Assembly (NCBI GenBank): GCA_002255025.1
Contig: NJEJ01000053.1
Span: forward strand, 1 to 6,734
From: Candidatus Bathyarchaeota archaeon ex4484_135
GTDB lineage: Archaea; Thermoproteota; Bathyarchaeia; EX4484-135
Length of the DNA: 6,734 nucleotides
Reading direction: 5' to 3'
The notes beneath the pieces were generated by a model that saw only the letters and a program-made list of their open reading frames with translations, ran no database searches and was not told the origin of the DNA. Below are positions 1 through 4,956 of the stretch, piece after piece. Both the position numbers and the translations under genes were made by a program. Every line of letters begins with the position of its first letter. Position 1 is the stretch's first letter.

Positions 1-262
1 GGTTGTCCGGCAGGGCAACGCCGGGCAGCCACGCCGGGGGGGATAAGGGCTGAAAGCATCTAAGCCCGAAGCCCCTCCCGAGACCAGGCGGCCACTCCCG
101 GCCATTGGGGGCCCGGCGACGGGCCACCGGGCCGGGACGAGGGCTCCCGTAGAAGACGGGGTTGATGGGGTGGGGGTGTAAGCGCCGAGGCCCGACTTGG
201 GCCGAGGCGTTCAGCCCGTCGCCCGAGGTGCTGGGCCGAAATGGGGCCCGCCCTGGGCGTCC
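1..262 (+). rRNA. 23S ribosomal RNA, 3' end (partial)
   Basis: This is the last part of domain VI of the large-subunit rRNA; the rest of the molecule lies off the left edge. The stretch at 41-66, GATAAGGGCTGAAAGCATCT followed by AAGCCC, is the near-universal 23S motif (bacterial version GATAAGTGCTGAAAGCATCT). GTAGAAGACGGGGTTGATGG at 149-168 and GGTGTAAGCGCCGAGG at 174-189 match the segments that follow it in known 23S genes. The final hairpin has the crenarchaeal-style loop GAAAT between GGGCC and GGGCCC (around 234-250). The very high GC content is typical of thermophile rRNA. The exact mature 3' end cannot be read from sequence alone; about 255-270 is my estimate. No 5S gene follows within the window, as is common when crenarchaeal 5S is unlinked. 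Confidence 0.97.
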
Positions 263-340
263 CTGAACGGCCTCTGTGTGGCGGTTAAAGGTCCATCTGG
301 GGCATGAGCCATCATTATGGGCTAAGCCAAGACGATTATC
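263..340 (+). other. rRNA 3' trailer / intergenic region
   Basis: This short stretch lies between the end of 23S rRNA and the stop codon of the convergent minus-strand gene. It should contain the 3' strand of the pre-23S processing stem, whose 5' partner is outside the window, so the bulge-helix-bulge cleavage site cannot be verified here. An imperfect hairpin (AGCCAT / ATGGGCT, about 307-325) is visible. There is no oligo-T run of the kind that terminates archaeal transcription, so the rRNA terminator is not evident. Confidence 0.4.
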
Positions 341-1018
341 TCACTCAACGGCATCTAGTATCCTATATAGGAGCTTGAACATGAGGATCCTGGACAGCTC
401 GTCCAATCTCTCCTCAATGGCTCCCGTTATGGTGGATGCCTGGGCTGGTTGGAATCTATAATCGTTGATTAGCACTTTCTTCAGCCTCCTGGGGCTGAGT
501 TCCCCCGTCAAGATGGACTTGAGCATGGACTCGAAGAACCTGGCGGAGGCCACCAGATACCTTATGGGCAGGCTTACTTTGCTACTCCACTCCTCCATGG
601 AGCTGTACTCGCCCGTGAAGAAGTCGATCCAGGTCTCTACCAGCCTCTTGAGTTCCTCCGGCTCTAAGTCTCTCAGCACCTCGGCGTCCTTCTCAGCCGT
701 GGGTAAGGCGTGCAGTATCTTTTCCACCAGTGCCCTAGCGTTCGCCTCCGTGAAGCCCATGTGCTTTAGGTCCTTGATGACCTCCTCGGGCCCCTTGCTC
801 GGTATGCTCTTCACCATGGCGAGCGTGAAGGCCATGAGCTCCTTGATGTCCTCAACATCTGATGTCCCGAGTTCCTCAGTTATCATGGATACTATCTCCT
901 CCACGTCGGCTGGGGCAGAACCTATTATGAGTTCTATGACCTTCAACTGCTTCTCGAGCGGTATCCTCATGAACAACTTAGCCCCTTCTACCACGTCCCT
1001 GTACGGTATCTCGCCCAT
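341..1018 (-). CDS. Helical protein of unknown function, 225 aa
   Basis: I do not recognise this family. The protein is predicted to be almost entirely alpha-helical, rich in Glu, Lys and Leu, with no signal peptide, membrane segment or cysteine, so it is probably a cytoplasmic structural or binding protein. Residues 78-105 contain a UBA-like pattern (MGFTEANARALVEKI), and residues about 181-207 carry a similar spacing (RFQPAQASTITGAI). Both fit F-x-x-A-x-A-x-x-[LI]-x-x-x-I-x-x-x-L, so the protein may contain a diverged internal repeat. The ATG at 1018 is chosen because a TATA-like element (CTTATTAAAT) lies 25-26 nt upstream, the spacing expected for a leaderless transcript, and no Shine-Dalgarno (SD) sequence is visible. 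It follows pth2 with a 43-nt gap that contains this promoter. The codon pattern and an uninterrupted 225 codons support a real gene; the opposite-strand 465-1100 reading frame is its shadow. Confidence 0.85.
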   Translation of the reverse strand: MGEIPYRDVVEGAKLFMRIPLEKQLKVIELIIGSAPADVEEIVSMITEELGTSDVEDIKELMAFTLAMVKSIPSKGPEEVIKDLKHMGFTEANARALVEKILHALPTAEKDAEVLRDLEPEELKRLVETWIDFFTGEYSSMEEWSSKVSLPIRYLVASARFFESMLKSILTGELSPRRLKKVLINDYRFQPAQASTITGAIEERLDELSRILMFKLLYRILDAVE

Positions 1019-1038
1019 CGCCTTGACCGGCTGGCGGA

Positions 1039-1048
1039 ATTTAATAAG
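1039..1048 (-). promoter_or_regulatory. TATA box for the helical protein gene
   Basis: On the minus strand this reads CTTATTAAAT, preceded by a purine-rich BRE-like GTGAAGG. It is by far the most AT-rich decamer in the gap between pth2 and the gene starting at 1018. Its centre is 25-26 nt from the ATG, predicting transcription start at or next to the start codon. Confidence 0.6.
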
Positions 1049-1061
1049 CCTTCACGGCCCC

Positions 1062-1430
1062 TCAGAGCAGCTTAAGGTGGCCCGTCACCTTGTCCACTAG
1101 GCCAGAAGGTGCTGGCCCTATCCCGAGGCATGTCACCGTCCCGGGCTCTAGCTCCGTCAGGCCTTTGTCCACTATCAGGGCTGTTGGAAGGCCGAGCTCC
1201 CTGGCCTTACGCTCTAGCTCCAGCAGCTCGTCGAGCGAGCCGACCTTGAGGACCACCTTCTTCTGTCCTTCCTCCAGCCAGGCCCTGAGCCAATCAGGTC
1301 TTCTTGCCCTGGCTTCTTCGGCGGCTGACACGGCAGCATGGGCCACCTGGGCGGCCGTCTTGCCCATGCTCATGCTCAAGTCCGTCCGGACCACTATGAC
1401 CTGCTTGTAGGCGAAGGTCGGCTTGGTCAT
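1062..1430 (-). CDS. pth2: Peptidyl-tRNA hydrolase, Pth2 family
   Basis: It hydrolyses the ester bond of peptidyl-tRNAs that drop off stalled ribosomes, recycling tRNA in the cytoplasm. The 122-residue length is exactly that of archaeal Pth2. The family signature is clear: KQVIVVRTDLSMSMGKTAAQ at residues 9-28, followed by VAHA, then KVVLKV (58-63) and LPTALIVDKGLTEL (81-94), then GTVTCLGIGPAPSGLVDKVT (97-116) leading into the C-terminal GHLKLL. Residues corresponding to the conserved Lys, His, Asp and Thr of the family are present (Lys24, His31, Asp88, Thr92, Thr98); the roles are from family knowledge. The ATG at 1430 is supported by the SD sequence GGGAGG seven to eight nt upstream (complement 1437-1443). 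It is transcribed divergently from the ferredoxin-MvhD gene. Its own TATA box is not clear: the only candidate, GGTAAAAGCC near 1484-1492, is the reverse of the element serving the opposite direction. Confidence 0.97.
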   Translation of the reverse strand: MTKPTFAYKQVIVVRTDLSMSMGKTAAQVAHAAVSAAEEARARRPDWLRAWLEEGQKKVVLKVGSLDELLELERKARELGLPTALIVDKGLTELEPGTVTCLGIGPAPSGLVDKVTGHLKLL

Positions 1431-1467
1431 GGTCTTGCCTCCCTGCCTAGGCCAGCTGATGCCTGGG

Positions 1468-1481
1468 TTCCCGTGCGGGAA
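1468..1481. promoter_or_regulatory. Perfect palindrome TTCCCG-TG-CGGGAA, candidate operator
   Basis: This is a 6-2-6 perfect inverted repeat between the divergent pth2 and ferredoxin-MvhD genes. It ends where the BRE/TATA element of the rightward gene begins (GGGAAAGGCTTTTA). A dimeric winged-helix regulator bound here would touch or block TFB/TBP binding. The palindrome is seen; the operator role is inference. Confidence 0.4.
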
Positions 1482-1490
1482 AGGCTTTTA
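1478..1490 (+). promoter_or_regulatory. BRE/TATA promoter of the ferredoxin-MvhD gene
   Basis: GGGAAAGGCTTTTA reads as a purine-rich BRE followed by a CTTTTA TATA element (1485-1490). The usual spacing of about 24-26 nt predicts transcription start near 1511-1514, leaving a leader of about 65 nt before the ATG at 1577. The element also reads acceptably on the minus strand and might serve pth2. Confidence 0.45.
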
Positions 1491-1510
1491 CCCCATCGGC
1501 CTCAGGGACG

Positions 1511-1576
1511 GTGGCGATGAGGAGAGCTGGTGTTGCCGACGGATGACGTGAGACGCCAGGACCGAGCCGGAGGCCG
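1511..1576 (+). other. 5' leader with nine-codon ORF and C/D-box-like motifs
   Basis: The predicted transcript leader of the ferredoxin-MvhD gene is unusually long for this window. It contains ATG at 1517 opening a nine-codon ORF (MRRAGVADG) that stops at TGA 1544-1546, in the same frame as the downstream gene. The same bases can be read as degenerate C/D sRNA boxes: GCGATGA (1514-1520), CCGA (1536-1539), CGGATGA (1540-1546) and CCGA (1562-1565), flanked by a possible 4-bp stem (1509-1512 with 1566-1569). Both D-like boxes deviate from CTGA, so an actual sRNA is doubtful. Confidence 0.2.
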
Positions 1577-2176
1577 ATGGCTTTGTCGGCCGTAGTAAAT
1601 GAGGCCGCCTGCATGGGCTGTGGCCTCTGTTCTGACCTCTGTCCCTTCGGTGCCATAAGGATGGAGGATCGGGTGCCCCGCATATCGGCTGAGAAGTGCA
1701 AGAGCTGTGGCCTCTGCGTTTCCTCCTGCCCCCGCTCGGCCATGGACCTCTCGGCCTGCAGCAACTCGACGTTGGCCAAGGCCATCTGGAGGGCCGCCCT
1801 GTCCGCCAGGAGGCCGAGGTGCCTCGTCTTCGCATGTGATCACTGTGGCCGGGAGGAAGTCGCCAAGGAGGTCAAGGCAGCGGGCCTAAGGAACGTGAGG
1901 TTCGCCAGGATACCGTGCGGTGCCCGGGTGGACCCAGTCCAGGTCCTCGAGGCCCTAGCTTCAGGCCTGGACCTGGTGGTGCTCATGTGCGAGCCAGACA
2001 CTTGCGGCTACGAGGATGCGGTCTTGCATGCTGATGTGAAGCTCGAGCTGCTAGCGGCTTGTCTTGAGGAGTTAGGGCTTAGGGATAGGTTTCACGTTCT
2101 CAGGTGTACTCCTCAGGAGGCCTCGGAAATCGCTAAGACCATAATCGAATTAGCTGGAGGATCCGAAAGACATTAA
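1577..2176 (+). CDS. 2x[4Fe-4S] ferredoxin fused to MvhD/FlpD-like domain
   Basis: This is an electron-transfer protein of 199 aa. Residues 12-22 and 41-51 are two CxxCxxCxxxC motifs, each followed by Pro, so the N-terminus should bind two [4Fe-4S] clusters. Residues about 80-190 match the MvhD family (delta subunit of F420-non-reducing hydrogenase, also found with formate dehydrogenase and Hdr-type complexes). The matching features are FACDHC (Cys87, Cys90), IPCGARVDP with Cys114, LEALASGLDLVVLMC with Cys138, and Cys143 in CEPDTC; such cysteines hold a [2Fe-2S] cluster in MvhD. The order ferredoxin then MvhD is that of the C-terminal end of HdrA-MvhD fusions, but no flavin domain precedes it. 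ATG 1577 is preceded by GGAGG with a short 3-nt spacer, and an in-frame TGA at 1544 excludes a much longer start. The next gene begins 42 nt downstream, in the same direction as the AOR genes. The domain assignment is secure; the partner complex is inferred. Confidence 0.9.
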   Translation: MALSAVVNEAACMGCGLCSDLCPFGAIRMEDRVPRISAEKCKSCGLCVSSCPRSAMDLSACSNSTLAKAIWRAALSARRPRCLVFACDHCGREEVAKEVKAAGLRNVRFARIPCGARVDPVQVLEALASGLDLVVLMCEPDTCGYEDAVLHADVKLELLAACLEELGLRDRFHVLRCTPQEASEIAKTIIELAGGSERH

Positions 2177-2184
2177 TAGATATA
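2173..2184 (+). promoter_or_regulatory. TATA-like element upstream of the AOR subunit genes
   Basis: TTAATAGATATA overlaps the stop codon of the preceding gene (TAA 2174-2176), with GAAA just upstream as a possible BRE. It predicts a start of transcription near 2204 and a leader of about 15 nt, which still carries the SD before GTG 2219. This would give the oxidoreductase genes a promoter separate from the ferredoxin-MvhD gene. Confidence 0.45.
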
Positions 2185-2187
2185 GGG

Positions 2188-2206
2188 CCCCCTCAGGCTG
2201 AGGGGG
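2188..2206. promoter_or_regulatory. Perfect inverted repeat CCCCCTCAG-G-CTGAGGGGG
   Basis: A 9-bp perfect inverted repeat with a single-base centre (2197) lies between the TATA-like element and the start of the four-cluster subunit, overlapping the predicted transcription start. That is the position of a repressor operator in archaea. In RNA it could form a hairpin with a small loop just ahead of the ribosome binding site if transcribed from the upstream gene. There is no T-run behind it, which argues against a terminator. Confidence 0.45.
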
Positions 2207-2218
2207 GAGCGAGGGAAA

Positions 2219-2704
2219 GTGGCTAAGGCACTTGTCGTAGATAGCCGTCTCTGTGTAGGATGTGGTAGGTGCGAGCTGACGTGTTCCTACCACTTCTTCA
2301 AGGTCTTTAACCCCTACAGGGCCGCAATAAAGGTCGTCAAGATGGAGCCTGGCATAGACACGCCCGTGTTCTGCATCCAGTGCGGTGCCTGCATGGTCGC
2401 CTGCCCAGAGGGGGCCTTATACAGGGACCCGGAGACGCTCGTGGTGAAGGTGAACGAGGAGAAGTGCAAGGGGTGCCCGATATGTGCGATGGCCTGCCCT
2501 TACGGTGCCATCCACGTGGACCCCGAGACGGGCAAGGCTGTAAAATGTGATTATTGTGGAGAATGTGTGGAGACCTGCCCACAGGGGGCCCTTAAGTTGG
2601 TCGATATAGAAGAACTGCCTTGGTTCAGGGCTAGGAGCATGGCCGTCGCCACGACAGCCGCTCCTCAGATGGCCCGCTGGCTCTGGTACAAGCTCCCCCG
2701 GTAA
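2219..2704 (+). CDS. Four-cluster [4Fe-4S] small subunit of AOR-type oxidoreductase
   Basis: This 161-aa protein has four CxxCxxCxxxC motifs with Cys at 12/15/18/22, 52/55/58/62, 83/86/89/93 and 110/113/116/120, the last three followed by Pro. All sixteen ligands for four [4Fe-4S] clusters are intact. Its size and cluster number resemble the small Fe-S subunits paired with AOR-family enzymes, such as AorA of bacterial AOR, WorS of WOR5-type enzymes and BamC of class II benzoyl-CoA reductase. It would carry electrons between the tungsten subunit and outside carriers in the cytoplasm. Residues 130-161 form a basic and aromatic tail without cysteines. The start is GTG 2219 (the preceding GAGG at 2211-2214 is the SD), giving the usual seven to eleven residues before the first Cys. 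It lies 13 nt upstream of the AOR gene and is very probably cotranscribed with it. The specific AorA/WorS assignment rests on context. Confidence 0.92.
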   Translation: MAKALVVDSRLCVGCGRCELTCSYHFFKVFNPYRAAIKVVKMEPGIDTPVFCIQCGACMVACPEGALYRDPETLVVKVNEEKCKGCPICAMACPYGAIHVDPETGKAVKCDYCGECVETCPQGALKLVDIEELPWFRARSMAVATTAAPQMARWLWYKLPR

Positions 2705-2717
2705 GAGGTGATGTGTC

Positions 2718-4583
2718 GTGCCCAGGGGATATGCTGGCAGGCTCCTGCGTGTTGACCTGACGGCGGGGAAGTGGAAGGCAGAGGAGATACCCGAGGGCAT
2801 GATGAGGAACTTCGTGGGCGGCAACGGCTTTGCAGCCTACATAATGTTTAACGAGCTTAAGCCGGGCGTTGACCCGCTCGGGCCAGACAACATACTCATG
2901 TTCATGACCGGCCCACTGACGGGCACCCCGTTCCCAAGCTCGGGCAGGTATGCCATATACGCCAAATCGCCGCTCACGACGGCCGTCTGGGGTGAGGCCC
3001 ACTCAGGTGGCTACTGGGGCCCAGAACTCAAGTATGCTGGCTTCGATGGCATAATCATAACGGGCCGGTCGGAGAAGCCCGTTTACCTGTGGATTCACGA
3101 TGGAGAGGTCGAGATAAGGGACGCCAGCCACATCTGGGGCTTAGATGTCTTCGAGACGGAGACGGTCATAAAGCAGGAGCTCGGGGACGAGAAGGTCAAG
3201 GTGGCGTGCATAGGCCCTGCTGGCGAGAAGTTGGTCCGGCTGGCCTGCGTGATGAACGACCTGTATAGGGCAGCTGGCAGGTGCGGCCTCGGGGCCGTGA
3301 TGGGCTCCAAGAAGCTGAAGGCCATCGCCGTGAGCGGCACCATGGACGTAGAGGTGGAGGACCCGGACAAGTTCATGGAGATCGTGAAGGAACTCTTGGA
3401 GAAGATGAAGGACAACCCGATAACGGGCCAGGCCCTCCCGACCTACGGCACAAACGTCTTGACGAACATAATAAACACGGCCGGTGGCCTCCCGACCTTC
3501 AACTTCCAGCAGGGCTGGCACCCGGAGGCCTGGCTTAACTCTGGCGAGCACATGAGGGATACCATCTTGGTCAAGAACAGGGGCTGCCGCTTCTGTTGGA
3601 TAAGGTGTGCCCGCTTCTGTGTGATATCAACAGGACCGTATGCCGGCGTGGTAGGCGAGGGGCCAGAGTATGAGACCGTCTGGGCCTTCGGCTCTAATTG
3701 TGGCGTCTTCAGGTTGGACGCCATCCACGCGGCCAACACGCTCTGCAACAAGTATGGCCTTGACACCATCTCCACGGGCAACATAATAGGCTGGGCCATG
3801 GAACTCTACGAGCGTGGCATACTGACGAAGGAGGACACGGATGGCCTAGAGCTGACGTTCGGGAATCACGAGGCCATGGTAGAACTCGTCAAACGCATAG
3901 CCCTGAGGAAGGGCAAGCTGGGCAACCTCCTGGCAGAAGGATGGCACAGGGCAGCCGACAAGATAGGGAAGGGTTCTGAGAAGCTCATAATGGCCGTTAA
4001 GGGTCTCGGCCTACCAGCTTACGAGCCCAGGGCCTTCTGGGGCCACGCACTAGCCTACGCCACGAACGTAAGGGGCGGTTGCCACCTCAGGGCCTACATG
4101 ATAGCCCCCGAGGTCCTGGGCGTCCCGAAGAAGATGGACCCGCTGACGACCGAGGGCAAGGCCGAGATGTGCATATTCTTCCAGAACTATTTCGCCTTCG
4201 TGGATAGCTCGCTCGTGTGTAAGTTCGTCACGTTCGCCCTCACGCCGGACGACTTCGCCAGGGCCATGGCGGCCTGCACGGGCTGGGATTGGACGGCCGA
4301 CGAAATCCTGAAGGCGGGCGAACGCATCTACAACTTAGAACGCATGATACAGTGCCGCGAGGGCGTGGGCCGGAAGGACGACACCCTGCCCGACAGGTTC
4401 CTGAAGGAGCCAGCACCTGTCGGGCCAGCCAAGGACAAGGTAGTCCCGCTCAAGGAGATGCTCGACGAGTACTACAAGCTCAGGGGCTGGGACGTAGATA
4501 CGGGCATACCTCTGCCCGAGACCCTCAAGAAGCTCGGGCTTGAAGAAGCCGCCAAGGCAGCAGAACAACTCCTCCGTAGATGA
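2718..4583 (+). CDS. aor: Tungsten aldehyde ferredoxin oxidoreductase family, catalytic subunit
   Basis: This AOR-family enzyme oxidises aldehydes to carboxylic acids (or works in reverse) at a tungsten bis-pterin centre, in the cytoplasm. At 621 aa it is close to the usual 605-620. The N-terminal domain shows GRLLRVDLT (7-15), GGNGFAAYI (34-42), GPLTGTPFPSSGRYAIYAKS (65-84) and the AGRCGLGAVMGSKKLKAIAV box (186-205). The single [4Fe-4S] cluster ligands are Cys290, Cys293, Cys297 (CxxCxxxC) and Cys501, nearly the same numbering as in Pyrococcus furiosus AOR (288, 291, 295, 494). Pterin-contact motifs are GLDTIS (347-352) and DSSLVC (496-501), the latter a variant of DxxGLC. GPEYET (315-320) and His456 in GCHLRAY are candidate active-site parts. 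Start GTG 2718 follows the strong SD GAGGTGAT by 5 nt. Substrate range (AOR versus FOR, GOR, WOR) cannot be told from this sequence. The partner genes favour a multisubunit enzyme, not a lone ferredoxin-dependent AOR. Confidence 0.96.
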   Translation: MPRGYAGRLLRVDLTAGKWKAEEIPEGMMRNFVGGNGFAAYIMFNELKPGVDPLGPDNILMFMTGPLTGTPFPSSGRYAIYAKSPLTTAVWGEAHSGGYWGPELKYAGFDGIIITGRSEKPVYLWIHDGEVEIRDASHIWGLDVFETETVIKQELGDEKVKVACIGPAGEKLVRLACVMNDLYRAAGRCGLGAVMGSKKLKAIAVSGTMDVEVEDPDKFMEIVKELLEKMKDNPITGQALPTYGTNVLTNIINTAGGLPTFNFQQGWHPEAWLNSGEHMRDTILVKNRGCRFCWIRCARFCVISTGPYAGVVGEGPEYETVWAFGSNCGVFRLDAIHAANTLCNKYGLDTISTGNIIGWAMELYERGILTKEDTDGLELTFGNHEAMVELVKRIALRKGKLGNLLAEGWHRAADKIGKGSEKLIMAVKGLGLPAYEPRAFWGHALAYATNVRGGCHLRAYMIAPEVLGVPKKMDPLTTEGKAEMCIFFQNYFAFVDSSLVCKFVTFALTPDDFARAMAACTGWDWTADEILKAGERIYNLERMIQCREGVGRKDDTLPDRFLKEPAPVGPAKDKVVPLKEMLDEYYKLRGWDVDTGIPLPETLKKLGLEEAAKAAEQLLRR

Positions 4584-4603
4584 GTCTTCCCTGGAAACTC
4601 AGG

Positions 4604-4612
4604 TTTTTATTT
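4604..4612 (+). promoter_or_regulatory. TTTTTATTT: moaD TATA box and possible aor terminator
   Basis: This T-rich element lies 21 nt after the aor stop codon and about 29 nt before the moaD ATG at 4637. That is a fit for a TATA box giving a transcript with almost no leader. Because archaeal RNA polymerase also terminates at oligo-T runs, the same bases could release part of the aor transcript. Confidence 0.45.
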
Positions 4613-4636
4613 GCTCTAACGGCCTTAGCCAGGGTA

Positions 4637-4921
4637 ATGAAGGTCGAGGTCAGGGCCTTCGCCACATTATCCAACCTGGTGGGAGGCGGGTTCTTAGAAG
4701 TAGAGCTGCCTGAGGGCTCAACCGTGGGCGACCTACTGGCTGACCTAGCCCGTAGGCTCGGCAGGCCCTTTAGGGAAGCCGTGATGGAGGAAGATGGGCA
4801 CTTGTCCAAATACGTCAAGGTGTTCGTGAGCGGCAGGGACATAGACTTCCTATCGGGCCTTGACACAACCCTCAAGGATGGCGATGAGGTCGCTCTCCTG
4901 CCGCTGGCCGGCGGGGGCTGA
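4637..4921 (+). CDS. moaD: MoaD/ThiS-family sulfur carrier protein
   Basis: This small beta-grasp protein of 94 aa donates sulfur, as a C-terminal thiocarboxylate, to molybdopterin synthase in making the dithiolene of the pterin cofactor. Family features are MKVEVRAFATLSNLVG at the N-terminus, LPEGSTVGDLLADLARR (about residues 27-43), VKVFVSGRDI (about 61-70), LKDGDEVALLPLAGG at the end, and a terminal Gly-Gly-Gly. The Gly-Gly tail is the functional end; one extra Gly is a minor variation. I start it at ATG 4637 because MoaD proteins begin at this strand. The upstream in-frame ATG 4580, which overlaps the aor stop as ATGA, would add 19 residues encoded by the apparent promoter. MoaD beside an AOR gene is a common pairing and suggests it serves tungstopterin synthesis for that enzyme. 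A general sulfur-carrier role (tRNA thiolation, SAMP-like conjugation) remains possible. Confidence 0.92.
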   Translation: MKVEVRAFATLSNLVGGGFLEVELPEGSTVGDLLADLARRLGRPFREAVMEEDGHLSKYVKVFVSGRDIDFLSGLDTTLKDGDEVALLPLAGGG

Positions 4922-4929
4922 CCTAAGGC

Positions 4930-4935
4930 ATAAAT
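4930..4935 (+). promoter_or_regulatory. TATA box (ATAAAT) for the Ost3/6-like gene
   Basis: ATAAAT with upstream CTAAGG stands out in GC-rich sequence. Its centre lies about 25 nt before GTG 4957 and 31 nt before ATG 4963, implying a leaderless or very short-leader transcript. Confidence 0.5.
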
Positions 4936-4956
4936 CTCGGGCCTGCCCACGGACCG

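Noticed and set aside
263..340. 5S rRNA or tRNA downstream of 23S
   Set aside because: No cloverleaf, no GTTCGA-type T-loop and no 5S signature is present in this short gap.
276..461. 61-codon + strand frame after the rRNA
   Set aside because: It runs antisense through the end of the helical protein gene, has no SD, and its composition is unremarkable.
465..1100. Long + strand reading frame opposite the helical protein gene and the end of pth2
   Set aside because: It is low in complexity (Ser-rich), has no family signature, overlaps two well-supported minus-strand genes and has no SD or TATA element.
1447..1843. Three overlapping minus-strand frames upstream of pth2
   Set aside because: They lie across the promoter region and the well-conserved ferredoxin-MvhD gene, are Arg/Pro/Gly-rich as expected from GC-rich shadow frames, and match nothing.
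2188..2206. Intrinsic terminator after the ferredoxin-MvhD gene
   Set aside because: The hairpin is followed by GAGCGAGG, not by a T-run, and archaeal termination does not depend on bacterial-type hairpins.
4580..4636. N-terminal extension of MoaD that looks like a short hydrophobic segment
   Set aside because: MoaD proteins are soluble and begin at MKVEVRAF; the extension is encoded by the probable promoter.
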